Source: Glycomyces tritici
GTDB lineage: Bacteria; Actinomycetota; Actinomycetes; Mycobacteriales; Micromonosporaceae
Assembly (NCBI RefSeq): GCF_030403505.1
Contig: NZ_JAUEMJ010000003.1
Location: 124,001 to 188,000, forward strand
Direction of reading: 5' to 3'
DNA length: 64,000 nucleotides
Positions 1 through 8,180 of this stretch are shown one piece after another (the first letter of the stretch is position 1; every line of letters starts with the position of its first letter). Made by a program: the position numbers and the translations under genes. The notes beneath the pieces are model-generated. The model saw only the letters and a list, made by a program, of their open reading frames with translations, was not told the origin of the DNA and ran no database searches.

Positions 1-1
1 C

Positions 2-229
2 TGGGCGACCGAGGGCGAGTTCCACGGCCGGGTGCGCGAGCTGGAGGTCGTGTTCGTGGCCGGCGAGGCGAACACCGATGTGGTGTTCGCTGCGGACAAC
101 TCGGCGGAGCTGCTGGCTCCGGACCTGAACTCGACGATCCGGTTCTCGCTGCCGACGGCCGAGCCGGGCGATGTGACGGAGACCGTGAAGGCGCAGCTGA
201 CGCAGCTGCTGGCCCAGAAGGGCGCATAA
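2..229 (+). CDS. C-terminal fragment, possibly Spo0M-like (sporulation control)
   Basis: This is the last 75 codons of a gene whose 5' part lies left of the window; the frame is open from base 2 and ends in TAA. The visible part alternates hydrophobic residues as in beta strands (ELEVVFVAGEANTDVVFAAD) and closes with an alkaline helix ending QKGA. The pattern recalls the C-terminal arrestin-like half of Spo0M family proteins, which are cytosolic sporulation or morphology factors. That assignment rests on resemblance only. The start is not visible; the GTG at 32 lies inside the gene and should not be used. A GC-rich hairpin follows 21 bases after the stop. Confidence 0.5.
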   Translation, partial: WATEGEFHGRVRELEVVFVAGEANTDVVFAADNSAELLAPDLNSTIRFSLPTAEPGDVTETVKAQLTQLLAQKGA

Positions 230-250
230 GCGCAGCTAGAAGAGCCAAGG

Positions 251-280
251 GGCGGTCCCGCGAGCAATCGCGGGGCCGCC
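251..280 (+). terminator. GC-rich hairpin terminator
   Basis: Arms 251-262 and 269-280 pair over 12 bp with one G-T wobble around a 6-nt loop, directly after the stop at 229. Only a TTC follows rather than a T-run, which is common in high-GC actinomycetes. Confidence 0.7.
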
Positions 281-326
281 TTCTCGCGTGCCGGCGGAAA
301 ACTTAGGGAGCGGACTTGCGCATGTT

Positions 327-356
327 CTACGTATACGTATAGTATCTACGTATACG
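327..356. promoter_or_regulatory. twin CGTATACG palindromic operator
   Basis: The 11-mer CTACGTATACG occurs at 327-337 and again at 346-356, each containing the perfect 8-bp palindrome CGTATACG, with centres 19 bp apart (about two helical turns). It lies 36 bases before the EXLDI start codon in AT-rich sequence that stands out from its surroundings. It is probably a dimer-of-dimers operator. No obvious regulator gene lies beside it; the cognate factor may be upstream of the window. Confidence 0.6.
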
Positions 357-391
357 AAGGACAGCCCCTGGAAGGAGGTTAAGATGCCGTC

Positions 392-910
392 ATGCCCAAC
401 AAGACGATCTACGTCGCCGACAAGGACCTGCCGCTCTACACCCGAGCGCAGGAACTCGCGGGAGGCAACCTCTCCAAGGCGATCTCGACGGCGCTCAAGC
501 GCTACGTCGACGCCGAGGAGGGCCGCCTCGAGGGCTACGAGGAGATCACCGTCCCCGTCGGCCCGGGCACCGGCCGCAAGCGCCAGCGCCAGCGGTTCAC
601 CGGCGTCAAGCTCGGCGAGTGGGTCCGCTCGGACAGCAACAAGGCCGAGATCTACCGGGTCTACCGCTCGCGCTCGGGCAAGTTCGTGATCCACACCGAG
701 AAGACGCCCGACTTCGTGCACGAGACGAGCGAGACGGGCTGGCGCAAGCTCCTCGGCTTCGGCGAGCAGAGCTTCGCCATGAACTACGGGGACGCCACCC
801 TCGAAGTGGTCGAGACCCTCGAGGACCTCAAGGCGAAGATCCCGGCCGAGCTGTACCAGATGGTCGCCGCGACGGCCGAGGCCCCGCCGGTGCAGGACCT
901 CGACATCTGA
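392..910 (+). CDS. EXLDI family protein
   Basis: The 172-residue protein ends in VQDLDI, matching the C-terminal signature that names the EXLDI family, whose members sit next to DrrA/DrrB-type ABC exporters, as here. Residues 1-45 look like a ribbon-helix-helix-type start (KTIYVADKDLPLYTRAQEL, then a helix ending in KRYVD), which suggests DNA binding; the middle is a beta-rich domain of unknown role. The strong Shine-Dalgarno AAGGAGG at 372-378 is 13 nt from this ATG; another ATG at 384 is closer but in a wrong frame. Twin palindromes upstream may be its target or that of an unseen regulator. Confidence 0.85.
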   Translation: MPNKTIYVADKDLPLYTRAQELAGGNLSKAISTALKRYVDAEEGRLEGYEEITVPVGPGTGRKRQRQRFTGVKLGEWVRSDSNKAEIYRVYRSRSGKFVIHTEKTPDFVHETSETGWRKLLGFGEQSFAMNYGDATLEVVETLEDLKAKIPAELYQMVAATAEAPPVQDLDI

Positions 911-1328
911 GCCGCCTCGACCGCTAGAGCGCCTCGCGCCCAAGCAAGTCGAGTTGACCGGACGTCCCGAACGCGCCGACCCGCTCCAGCGAGCCGAGCC
1001 CACTGACATCCGCGGCCCCGGGCGCATCCCGGTGGCCGCCCGCACCCGCAGACCGCTGACCGACCCGGGGCGGAGCCCTGTCCACCGACAGTCCACATTG
1101 CACGGTCGTCGTGCCTGAACATCGAGGTGAAACCGTGTTCGACCTTGGAATGGTGCTCACGCTCTTCCCGCCGCCGCGCCCCCTGTCGCCGGACCTGTCG
1201 CCATGTCAGGTCGATGTCAGCGCCGTGTCAGCAGCCCCGGCCAAAGTACTCACATGCCCGGCGAGGGAAACCGAACCGGCCGATCCTCCCAACGACGCAG
1301 ACCACGAAGACCCCCGAAAGCAGGAATC
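911..1328. other. intergenic region before the DrrAB genes
   Basis: No coding signal stands out in these 418 bases. Near the right end is a cluster of TGTC repeats, including CCTGTCGCC at 1182-1190 and 1194-1202. The 5-bp inverted repeat ACCTG/CAGGT (1193-1197, 1207-1211) overlaps it. These could be operator half-sites for the exporter genes, but the evidence is weak. Confidence 0.35.
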
Positions 1329-2285
1329 ATGACCACCAAGCCGATCGCGATCGAAGCCCGCAACCTCACCAAGTCCTACGGCGAGAAGTCCGTCCTCGGC
1401 GGCGTCGACATCTCCGTCCCCGAAGGCACCATCTTCTCCCTGCTCGGCCCCAACGGCGCCGGCAAGACGACGACGGTCAACATCCTCACGACCCTGATCC
1501 CCGCCAGCGGCGGCGACGCGTTCATCCACGGCAACCACGTCGTGGGCGACGCCGACGCGGTGCGCGGCAGCATCGGCGTCACCGGCCAGTTCGCGGCCGT
1601 CGACGGCCTGCTCACCGGCCGCGAGAACCTCCACCTCATGGGGCGCCTGCACCACCTGGGCAAGGCGGAGACCAAGCGCCGCACCGAGGACCTGCTGGAG
1701 CGGTTCGACCTCGTCGAGGCGGCGAAGCGCGCCCCGGCCACCTACTCGGGCGGCATGAAGCGCCGCCTCGACATCGCGATGTGCCTCATGGGCGACCCGA
1801 AGGTGATCTTCCTGGACGAGCCGACCACCGGCCTCGACCCGGCCGGGCGCCGCGTCGTCTGGTCGATCATCCGCGATCTCGTCAAGGGCGGCACCACGAT
1901 CTTCCTGACCACGCAATACCTGGAGGAGGCCGACGAGCTGGCCGACAGGATCGCGGTCCTCGACGGCGGCAAGATCGTCGCCGAGGGCACGCCCGAGGAG
2001 CTCAAGCGGCTCGTCCCCGGCGGCCACGTCAAGCTCCGCCTCCACCGCGGCGAGCAGGTCGCGAAGGCCGTGCAGATCCTCTCCGCCACCGTCTCGGACA
2101 CCGACTCGCTCGGCGTCCAGGTCGCCTCTGACGGCTCGGTCGACTCGCTGCGCAAGATCCTCGACACGATCGACCGCGAGGGCATCGAGGTCGACGAGCT
2201 CACGGTGCACACGCCGGACCTCGACGACGTCTTCCTGACCCTCACCGGCCACACCACGAACCTCGAAGCCGCGGCCTCCGCGTAA
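1329..2285 (+). CDS. DrrA-type ABC transporter ATP-binding protein
   Basis: This is the ATPase of a two-gene efflux ABC system of the daunorubicin-resistance (DrrA) type, working with the membrane protein encoded next. Walker A is GPNGAGKT (residues 40-47), the signature is YSGGMKR near 140 and Walker B is VIFLDEPTTGLDP near 160. The C-terminal 90 residues carry the DrrA-specific tail ending DDVFLTLTGHTT. The frame is open further upstream, but ATG 1329 is preferred because it aligns with family N-termini and follows AGCAGGA. It probably exports a hydrophobic compound or drug; the substrate is unknown. The EXLDI gene 419 nt upstream belongs to the same conserved neighbourhood. Confidence 0.9.
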   Translation: MTTKPIAIEARNLTKSYGEKSVLGGVDISVPEGTIFSLLGPNGAGKTTTVNILTTLIPASGGDAFIHGNHVVGDADAVRGSIGVTGQFAAVDGLLTGRENLHLMGRLHHLGKAETKRRTEDLLERFDLVEAAKRAPATYSGGMKRRLDIAMCLMGDPKVIFLDEPTTGLDPAGRRVVWSIIRDLVKGGTTIFLTTQYLEEADELADRIAVLDGGKIVAEGTPEELKRLVPGGHVKLRLHRGEQVAKAVQILSATVSDTDSLGVQVASDGSVDSLRKILDTIDREGIEVDELTVHTPDLDDVFLTLTGHTTNLEAAASA

Positions 2286-2330
2286 CCCGCCCCCCTGAAC
2301 CTTTCCGCTACGCCCACAAGGAGAACTCCG

Positions 2331-3116
2331 ATGAGCACCCTCGCCTACACCGTTTCCGACACCTCCACGATGCTGCGCCGCCAGCTCAAGCACATGCTCC
2401 GCTACCCGTCCCTGACGATCATGCTCGTCGGCATGCCGGTGGTCTTCCTCCTCCTGTTCGTCTACGTCTTCGGCGGGACGATCGGCGACGGACTCGGCGG
2501 CCCGACCGGCGGCCGCGAGGCGTACCTGACCTACCTGACGCCGGGCATGCTGCTGATGGCGATCGTCGCCGCCGTGCAGGGCACCGCGATCAGCGTCGCG
2601 ATGGACATGACCGAAGGCATCATCGACCGCTTCCGCACCATGTCGATCGCCCGGGTCTCCGTCCTCACCGGACATGTCATCGGCTCGATGATCCAGTCCT
2701 TCCTGTGCATGGCCGTGACGCTGGGCGTCGCCATCGCGATCGGCTTCCGCCCCGAGGCGGACGCCCTCGGCTACCTCGGGCTCGCCGGAGTCCTGGCCCT
2801 GATCTCCTTCGGCCTCACCTGGCTCACGGTGGGTCTGGGCATGGCCGCCAAGAGCGTCGAAGAAGCCTCGAACTCGCCGATGCCGCTGATGCTCCTGCCC
2901 TTCCTCGGGTCGGCCTTCGTGCCCACCGACTCGATGCCCACCGTGGTCCAGTACTTCGCCGAGTACCAGCCCTTCACCCCGTTCATCGAGGTCGTCCGCA
3001 GCCTCCTGTTCGCCAACGCGGTGGACGGCAAGGACCTGGTCCTGACGATCGCCTGGTCGCTGGCGTTCGCTCTGCTGGGCTACGTGATCGCGAAGAAGAA
3101 GTTCAACAAGCGCTAA
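2331..3116 (+). CDS. DrrB-type ABC-2 permease
   Basis: The 261-residue membrane component of the exporter has the ABC-2 type layout. An N-terminal cytoplasmic stretch (RRQLKHMLRYPSL) leads into a first membrane segment near residues 27-47. Four central segments cover about residues 70-200, and a last one near 238-255 is followed by the basic tail KKKFNKR. The family motif region FAEYQPFTPFIEVVRSLL is near residues 203-222. AAGGAG lies 8 nt before the ATG. It is separated by 45 nt from the ATPase gene and ends the operon, with a strong hairpin just downstream. It presumably forms the homodimeric channel for the DrrA-like ATPase. Confidence 0.9.
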   Translation: MSTLAYTVSDTSTMLRRQLKHMLRYPSLTIMLVGMPVVFLLLFVYVFGGTIGDGLGGPTGGREAYLTYLTPGMLLMAIVAAVQGTAISVAMDMTEGIIDRFRTMSIARVSVLTGHVIGSMIQSFLCMAVTLGVAIAIGFRPEADALGYLGLAGVLALISFGLTWLTVGLGMAAKSVEEASNSPMPLMLLPFLGSAFVPTDSMPTVVQYFAEYQPFTPFIEVVRSLLFANAVDGKDLVLTIAWSLAFALLGYVIAKKKFNKR

Positions 3117-3142
3117 GCGCCGCAAGCCGACTCCAACACCCG

Positions 3143-3173
3143 AGCCCGGCCCCGCACCTCGCGGGGCCGGGCT
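3143..3173 (+). terminator. hairpin terminator of the exporter operon
   Basis: Perfect 13-bp arms AGCCCGGCCCCGC (3143-3155) and its complement (3161-3173) enclose a 5-nt loop, 26 nt after the permease stop. Confidence 0.8.
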
Positions 3174-3312
3174 GTCGCCATGCCCGTGCACCCCGGCGAT
3201 GAGGCGCGCCCGCAATGCCGCGTGACGGCCGACACGGAGTCCCCCCGTCGCGATGAATCCGCGCCGGGACCCTCGTCTTCACGGGTGTAGCAACCGCACT
3301 TGGAGGACCCGC

Positions 3313-3543
3313 ATGACCGCGCCGCAGCCCAATGGCCCGCACTCGTACTTCCCCTCGATCGAGAAGAAGTACGGCCGCCCGATCGCCGACTGGCTCGCCG
3401 ACATCGCCGCGAGCGATCTCGACGGCCACAAGCCGCTCGTCGAATGGCTCAAGACCGAGCACGGCATGGGGCACGGCCACGCGAACGCCCTCGTGACCTA
3501 CCAGCGCAACCCGGGCAAGTGGCCGGTCTACACCGGCGGGTGA
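3313..3543 (+). CDS. DUF4287 domain protein
   Basis: A 76-residue cytosolic protein covering one DUF4287 domain: IEKKYGRPIADWL near residues 16-28, the GHKPLVEWLKTEHGMGHGHA helix pair near 40-60 and the ending YQRNPG. The biochemical role is unknown; related proteins are often fused to or encoded near DUF1801-type proteins. GGAGG (3302-3306) 6 nt before ATG 3313 fixes the start, although the frame is open to 3253. It stands alone and converges on the P-loop kinase gene, whose stop is 13 nt away. Confidence 0.85.
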   Translation: MTAPQPNGPHSYFPSIEKKYGRPIADWLADIAASDLDGHKPLVEWLKTEHGMGHGHANALVTYQRNPGKWPVYTGG

Positions 3544-3556
3544 GGACGCCTCCGGC

Positions 3557-4036
3557 CTAGGACGACGGCCGGTCGAACAGGTCGAGTTCGGCCGGTGCCG
3601 GGGCCTCGAACAGGCGCAGCCACTCCCGGAGCATCGCGGCGGTCAGCACCGGCGCACCCGGTTCCCGGTTCCGGACGGCGATGCGCCGCTCCAGTTCGGT
3701 CATCGGCACCGCGAGGTAGCGCAGTTCGACGCGCGCGCCCAGTTCACGGGCCCGAAGCCGCTTCTCGTCCCGCTCCGAACGCCCCCAGAAGCCGTTCTCC
3801 AGGATCACGCTGGTCCCGACGGCCAGCAGCCTCTGAGCTTGGTTCCATTGGCGCTGTTCAAGATCCGCGCGCGCCGCCTCATCGAACAGGTCGGCGCCCT
3901 CCGCCGCAAGCTGCTCATCGGGGCACAGGCGCACCGCGGGCAGCTCGCGTTCCAAGCGCCTGGCCAGCGTGGTCTTCCCGGCCCCGGGCAGGCCGCACAT
4001 GAGCACCAGACTCGGACTTCGGTCGCTCACGATCAC
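3557..4036 (-). CDS. AAA/zeta-like P-loop kinase
   Basis: A compact 159-residue P-loop protein with Walker A GLPGAGKTT near residues 15-23 and the substrate-side CPDE motif near 38. The SVILENGFWGRSERDE stretch near 75-90 and a lid RNREPGAP near 121-128 complete the fold. These belong to the AAA_33/zeta-toxin-like kinase fold, seen in small-molecule and tRNA-end kinases. The substrate cannot be read from sequence. The start is GTG at 4036 with GAGGAG about 5 nt upstream. It diverges from the hydrolase gene at 4120 with only 83 bp between starts, so both promoters overlap. Confidence 0.8.
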   Translation of the reverse strand: MIVSDRSPSLVLMCGLPGAGKTTLARRLERELPAVRLCPDEQLAAEGADLFDEAARADLEQRQWNQAQRLLAVGTSVILENGFWGRSERDEKRLRARELGARVELRYLAVPMTELERRIAVRNREPGAPVLTAAMLREWLRLFEAPAPAELDLFDRPSS

Positions 4037-4119
4037 CGCTCTCCTCGCATCCTCCGGCGATCATCGCAGGGTTCAGGGAGGTGGTGTCGCCTGGTGCGGG
4101 AGTGGTGTAGACCTTGGGC

Positions 4120-5040
4120 ATGGTTCTTCCTGCTGAAGTGGTCGCGCCCGTGATGGTCGAAGTGGGCCGGGGGCATCGTCTGGCGGTGCGCCGCCGCGGG
4201 GACGGCGGTGTGCCGCTGCTGCTCGTCCACGGGTTCCCGTGCACCAGCAGGATCTGGTCGCACAATCTGATCCCCTTGGCCGAAGCGGGATTCGACGTGG
4301 TCGCGGCGGACCTGCGCGGCTACGGCGACTCCGACTTCGCGCCCGACGAGTACTACGACTTCAACGCGTTCAACACCGACCTGACCGGGCTGCTCGACGC
4401 CCTCGGGTGGGACAAGGCCGTCGTCGCCGGGCACGACCTCGGCGCGATGATCGCCATCGACATGGCGACCCGCCACCCCGACCGGGTCGAACGCCTGGTC
4501 ATCCTGGACGACTCCATGCCCGAACTCGACGAGGCGTTCGCCGCCGCAGGCATCCCGGCCGGACGTCCCAAGCCCGCCGTCTACGACTACCAACGCCGCC
4601 AAGGGCTCCACGCCGAGGAACTGGTCGCCGAACTGGACACGCCCGAGCGCCGCCGCCGGTACATCGGCGAGTTCTTCGGCCACCGGATGTGGTGCCCGCC
4701 CGACGCGTTCGACGCCGATGACCTGGCCTTCCTGACCGAGCCCTACGGCGACGCGGCCAGGCTGCGCGCGTCCTTCGCCGACTACGAGGTCGTCATGGGC
4801 GCCAGGAAGCTCTCCGCTCCCGAGATGACCGACCGCCCCGTCCCGCACCGGACCCTGGTCCTCGTCGGCGCCGACCAGGTGACCCTCGGCGAGCACATCG
4901 AGGAGCAGTGCGCCATCGCCTTCCCCGCCGCGGTCGGGCCCTTCTGGGTCAAGGGCGCCGGACACTTCATGCCATGGGAACGGCCCGAGATCGTCAACCG
5001 CGCGATCGCTTCCTTCTGCGGTGACCTCCTCTCCGCCTGA
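4120..5040 (+). CDS. alpha/beta hydrolase, epoxide hydrolase/dehalogenase type
   Basis: A 306-residue alpha/beta-hydrolase. HGFPCTS (38-44) forms the oxyanion region, and the nucleophile elbow GHDLGA puts Asp106 rather than Ser in place. The acid region is near VLVGADQV and the base is the His in GAGHFMPWE near residue 289. An Asp nucleophile with this elbow is typical of soluble epoxide hydrolases and haloacid (fluoroacetate) or haloalkane dehalogenases, which form an ester intermediate. The exact substrate is open. ATG 4120 is chosen over TTG 4114. No Shine-Dalgarno is visible, so translation may be leaderless. No pathway partners adjoin it. Confidence 0.85.
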   Translation: MVLPAEVVAPVMVEVGRGHRLAVRRRGDGGVPLLLVHGFPCTSRIWSHNLIPLAEAGFDVVAADLRGYGDSDFAPDEYYDFNAFNTDLTGLLDALGWDKAVVAGHDLGAMIAIDMATRHPDRVERLVILDDSMPELDEAFAAAGIPAGRPKPAVYDYQRRQGLHAEELVAELDTPERRRRYIGEFFGHRMWCPPDAFDADDLAFLTEPYGDAARLRASFADYEVVMGARKLSAPEMTDRPVPHRTLVLVGADQVTLGEHIEEQCAIAFPAAVGPFWVKGAGHFMPWERPEIVNRAIASFCGDLLSA

Positions 5041-5082
5041 GGCGAGGACGAACCGCTCGATTGCGCTACCGCGATGCCGGTC

Positions 5083-5098
5083 CCGCCGGTGTCCCGCC
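5083..5098 (+). promoter_or_regulatory. shared 16-bp element, copy A
   Basis: CCGCCGGTGTCCCGCC recurs almost unchanged at 5781-5796 and 10008-10023, in each case 90-155 bp before a gene for an exported protein. It could be a promoter or activator site; see findings. Confidence 0.4.
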
Positions 5099-5188
5099 GG
5101 TCTACCGCCTCGCAAACCCTCCTCAATCGCTACAGGATGGAGGCAGCCGTGGGGTCCGTTCCCACGGATGAACCGCGAGGGGATCGCA

Positions 5189-5626
5189 ATGCGACTACTC
5201 AAGAGCGCCAACGTCAAACGTGTGATCGCCACGGCCTCCGCTTCGGCTGTCGCCGTCGTCGGCACCATGCTCATCTCCGCCGCCCCCGCCGAGGCCGCGT
5301 GCCAGGGCGACAACGCGCACACGATCACTCACTACGAGAACGGCGTCGCCGTCGCGCAGGAGCGCCGGGTGTCCGGCACCTGCGACGGCAACGGGGTCTA
5401 CACCGGCGAGCTTCGCGACCTGCGCCCCGCTGACGGCTACTCCGCGAAGGTGCGATACAAGGAGGGCGACTTCAACGAGGTCGTGTTCAGCACCATGAGC
5501 AGCTCCTGGCAGCGCTACACCTACCGCGAGAAGACCCCCGACACCGGGACGCCCTACGCGTCGATGCAGGTCTACGCGAACGCGGCACACCGACCCGATA
5601 TCTACACCCCGAACTACGGCTTCTAA
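5189..5626 (+). CDS. small secreted protein of unknown function
   Basis: A 145-residue exported protein. It has a basic start (MRLLKSANVKR), a hydrophobic core and a type I signal cleavage site near ISAAPAEA-A (about residue 36), leaving a mature protein of ~110 residues with two cysteines (ACQG and GTCDG). The body is beta-rich with many Tyr, Arg and Glu residues. No family was recognised. ATG 5189 follows GAGGGGA; the longer open frame upstream is rejected because the signal peptide starts here. A perfect 28-nt palindrome terminates it. Its promoter region shares the 16-bp element with two other secreted-protein genes. Confidence 0.75.
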   Translation: MRLLKSANVKRVIATASASAVAVVGTMLISAAPAEAACQGDNAHTITHYENGVAVAQERRVSGTCDGNGVYTGELRDLRPADGYSAKVRYKEGDFNEVVFSTMSSSWQRYTYREKTPDTGTPYASMQVYANAAHRPDIYTPNYGF

Positions 5627-5636
5627 GAAAGCCACA

Positions 5637-5664
5637 GCCCGGCCGCGGCATGCCGCGGCCGGGC
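5637..5664 (+). terminator. perfect palindromic terminator
   Basis: GCCCGGCCGCGGCA (5637-5650) is followed immediately by its exact complement (5651-5664), 10 nt after the stop. The remaining bases to 5938 hold no gene signal other than the 16-bp element at 5781. Confidence 0.75.
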
Positions 5665-5780
5665 CCTCTCCTGTACCGCCTGCCCTGGCGGGCAAGCGAA
5701 GCAGAGCTCCGGGTGTTGCCCACCTGCTGATCGCTGCGACGGTTCCTCCGCGCCTCGCGACTCCGATTCCCGCCTCTATC

Positions 5781-5796
5781 CCGCCGGTGTCCCGCC
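5781..5796 (+). promoter_or_regulatory. shared 16-bp element, copy B
   Basis: CCGCCGGTGTCCCGCC, identical to copy A at 5083, lies 142 bp before the Tat-exported protein gene at 5939. Confidence 0.4.
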
Positions 5797-5938
5797 TTGT
5801 AAACGACCTCGCCCGTCATCAGACTGGGGCTGATCGACGCGGCCTCCTGCGCCCAGTTCGCTTCAGGACTGCGAAACGCATCGAAACGCACCAGAACGCG
5901 TCGACTCGCAACTTCATTTGACTATCTAGGAGTCGGAC

Positions 5939-6964
5939 ATGGCCTCACTCGACCGTCGGACGTTCACCCGGTCGCTCCTCGCCGTCCCCGCCGCCGCCCT
6001 GGCCGGCGCGAGTCTCGGCGCGCTCGCACCCGCCGCGGCCTCGGCCGCCCCCGCGGACTGGGATGCGCAATATGTGGCAGGTGCCGGCGGGCAGCCGCTG
6101 CAGCACCGCACACGAAGCGGAGCAGACGGCAAGTGGACCCCGAGCTGGAATCCGGTCGACGGTGCTCACGCCTACAACGTCTCCTGCGTCGGAATGTTCA
6201 ACGGCCTCAACGTCGTCGCGGCGAACATCAATGAGGCTCCGAGCCACGTCATCCGGGCGGCCGATGGCACCTGGTCGGACTTCACGCCGATCCCGTCGAC
6301 ATCGGCACCCGCTGGCACTCCGAACATCGCGGTGACCGCACGCTCCAACACGCTTCATGTCTTCGCTGCTACTTACGGAACAGCCACCCTGTACTCCACC
6401 ACCCGCGACAAGGACGGGAACTGGTCCCCCCGCTGGTCAGCCGTGAAATCCTTCACCGGCGTCACGAATCTGGCCACCACCCGAGTCGACTCGGCGATCG
6501 CCACCGCCGTCACGACCGATGAAGACAAGCTTCACCTCTCCTTTCAAGCCTCGGACGGGACGTGGGGCGGCTGGGGCAACGTCGGGAACGCCGCAGGTGA
6601 GATCGGGGGCTTCTACAATGTGGCCCTGGCAGGAGTCGGCGGGCAGCTTCATGTCTTCGCGCTGAGCCAAACTCGCGGCGGGATCTTCCATGCCATTCGG
6701 CGGGCGGACGGCTCCTGGCGGCAGTTCACGACACTGAGCGTCTTCACCGACAAGAGGCCCTCCAGGTTCTGCGCCGCCAACGTCGGCGGCGAAATCCATG
6801 TCGGGATCATCGACACCACTGCCAGTAACAACCAGGTCATCAGGTATTCCGTCCGCCGGACCGACGGTTCGTGGCTGCCCATCGGGACCACCTCCGGCTC
6901 CAGTTCCGGATTCGCCGGCCAACCGGGCACGGTTGCCGTGGGCGCCACCGAGCGGGTCCTCTAG
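5939..6964 (+). CDS. Tat-secreted beta-propeller-like (lectin-like) protein
   Basis: A 341-residue exported protein. The start LDRRTFTRSLL is a twin-arginine signal, followed by an Ala-rich hydrophobic stretch and a likely cleavage near ASAAPA (residue 38). The mature part repeats blades of about 45-50 residues containing RxxDGxW-type turns (RAADGTWSDF, KDGNWSPRW, SDGTWGGW, RRADGSWRQF, RRTDGSWLP). Each is followed by a strand such as NTLHVFA or GQLHVFA. This layout fits PLL-like fucose-binding propellers and other extracellular binding propellers; no catalytic motif is visible. AGGAG precedes ATG 5939. The role is probably binding of extracellular glycan, by inference from fold only. Confidence 0.75.
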   Translation: MASLDRRTFTRSLLAVPAAALAGASLGALAPAAASAAPADWDAQYVAGAGGQPLQHRTRSGADGKWTPSWNPVDGAHAYNVSCVGMFNGLNVVAANINEAPSHVIRAADGTWSDFTPIPSTSAPAGTPNIAVTARSNTLHVFAATYGTATLYSTTRDKDGNWSPRWSAVKSFTGVTNLATTRVDSAIATAVTTDEDKLHLSFQASDGTWGGWGNVGNAAGEIGGFYNVALAGVGGQLHVFALSQTRGGIFHAIRRADGSWRQFTTLSVFTDKRPSRFCAANVGGEIHVGIIDTTASNNQVIRYSVRRTDGSWLPIGTTSGSSSGFAGQPGTVAVGATERVL

Positions 6965-6991
6965 CGCCTCCGTCTCCGGCGGCGCACGCTT

Positions 6992-7180
6992 TTAGCGGGT
7001 GTGGCTCAGGAGGCTCGTCAGGTCGCCGGCCGACAGGTCGAAGACCGGGGAAGCGTTGCCGAGCTTGGAGTCGCGGACGTGGAAGCCGTCGCGCTCAGGG
7101 CAGGCGGCCAGTTCGACGCAATCAGAGTTGTTGTCAACGCCGCTGCGGCTGCTCTTGCGCCAGGCAGTCACGTCAGTCAT
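6992..7180 (-). CDS. DUF397 protein
   Basis: A 62-residue DUF397 protein with the family hallmarks WRKSSRSG (residues 7-14), DCVELA (20-25), VRDSK (35-39) and the C-terminal DLTSLL. DUF397 proteins in actinomycetes are regularly encoded directly after Scr1-type helix-turn-helix proteins and are thought to act as their small partner in developmental or antibiotic control. Its start overlaps the end of the upstream regulator gene by 8 nt, which implies translational coupling. Confidence 0.9.
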   Translation of the reverse strand: MTDVTAWRKSSRSGVDNNSDCVELAACPERDGFHVRDSKLGNASPVFDLSAGDLTSLLSHTR

Positions 7181-7931
7181 TCAGAAACTCCCTCAATGGT
7201 ATTGATTTGCCCCAGAGGAGCTGCCACAGTCCATCGTAACGCGCGATCCTTTCGGTCTCCTCGATGCACCAGCTCTCGTCGAAGAGCTCCGTATAGACGA
7301 ATGGCGGGCTTCCGAACTCGGCACCGGCGGGCTTGTAGATGTCGAAGGCGCTCGCTCCTTCCGGATGCGGCCCTCTGACGATGCGGATTTCCCAGTTCGG
7401 GAGAGCGTCGAGTTCCCGCAGGCGGTCGACCTGCTCCTCTCGCGCCTCCTCCGTGAGGAGTCCGAGGTCTCGAAGGGCCTGCGCACCGATGACCAGGCGC
7501 ATGGTCGGGTTGTCCGTGCGGCTGATCAGGGCTGCTTGGCGTGACTTCTTGAACGACCAACCTCGGTTGAGTTGTTCGGCGGTGTACGGCTGCGAACGCG
7601 GCAGCAGATTGAAGTGGTAGTCGCGCGTTTGGGCGATGCCCGGCACGAAGATCGGCTCCCACTTGTGGATCTGGCCGTTCGACCGCTCGGCCATGCTCAA
7701 GCACAGCGCGTTGAAGCGGCGGTCAGAGCGGAGATTCTGCTCGTGCTCGTTCTCTGCGATCTGGACCATGTAGTCGCGCAACTCGTCGTCCATGCCGAGC
7801 TTGGCGGCGAGCACGTACATCTGAGTCGCCTCAGGGCACTTCACGAAGTGCTCCCACTTGGAGACGGTCTGATCGCCTCGGATTCGGATTTCCCTGCCCG
7901 GGAGCCACTTTGCGAGCTTCGATGATGGCAC
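7173..7931 (-). CDS. Scr1-family regulator (DUF5753), atypical N-terminus
   Basis: A 252-residue Scr1-like protein. Residues 1-60 correspond to the helix-turn-helix region (TVSKWEHFVKCP, then a helix) but lack the usual start with a clean LRxLREEAGLSQ-type first helix, so DNA binding may be altered. Residues 75-245 match the DUF5753 sensor domain (FVPGIAQTRDY, RLVIGAQALR, PPFVYTE, RIARYDGLWQL). GTG 7931 with GGAGG 8 nt upstream sets the start and rules out a longer N-terminus in this frame. It forms an operon with DUF397. The target may be the palindromes at 8051-8075 or 8181-8196. Confidence 0.85.
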   Translation of the reverse strand: MPSSKLAKWLPGREIRIRGDQTVSKWEHFVKCPEATQMYVLAAKLGMDDELRDYMVQIAENEHEQNLRSDRRFNALCLSMAERSNGQIHKWEPIFVPGIAQTRDYHFNLLPRSQPYTAEQLNRGWSFKKSRQAALISRTDNPTMRLVIGAQALRDLGLLTEEAREEQVDRLRELDALPNWEIRIVRGPHPEGASAFDIYKPAGAEFGSPPFVYTELFDESWCIEETERIARYDGLWQLLWGKSIPLREFLND

Positions 7932-8050
7932 GGTGGGTTGCCTCCTGCCTCAGCGGAATTCATGCTGGTCTCCAATGATGACATTGCGTTGCGACAAGGT
8001 GGACACCTGTCACAATCAGCACTCCGAAAGCACGCCTTACCAATCCATCC

Positions 8051-8075
8051 CTACAAAACAAGGCCTGTTTTGTAG
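8051..8075. promoter_or_regulatory. 25-bp inverted repeat, probable operator
   Basis: CTACAAAACA (8051-8060) and its exact complement (8066-8075) flank AGGCC, an AT-rich palindrome standing out in high-GC DNA. It lies 120 bp upstream of the Scr1-type regulator start, between divergent genes. An operator is more likely than a terminator because no T-run follows on either strand. Confidence 0.5.
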
Positions 8076-8180
8076 GGGTACTTAGCAAGGCACCCTCGAC
8101 TCACGATTGGAATCTCCTGTTCAGCGGCTTGCGCGCTCCGTAGGTTGAAGAGGTCCCGGCTCGGCAGTACGCCAGGGATC

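Noticed and set aside
1206..3215. 669-codon minus-strand frame opposite DrrA/DrrB
   Set aside because: Composition (Arg/Gly/Ala/Asp/Val rich) and lack of start signals mark it as the shadow of the two ABC genes.
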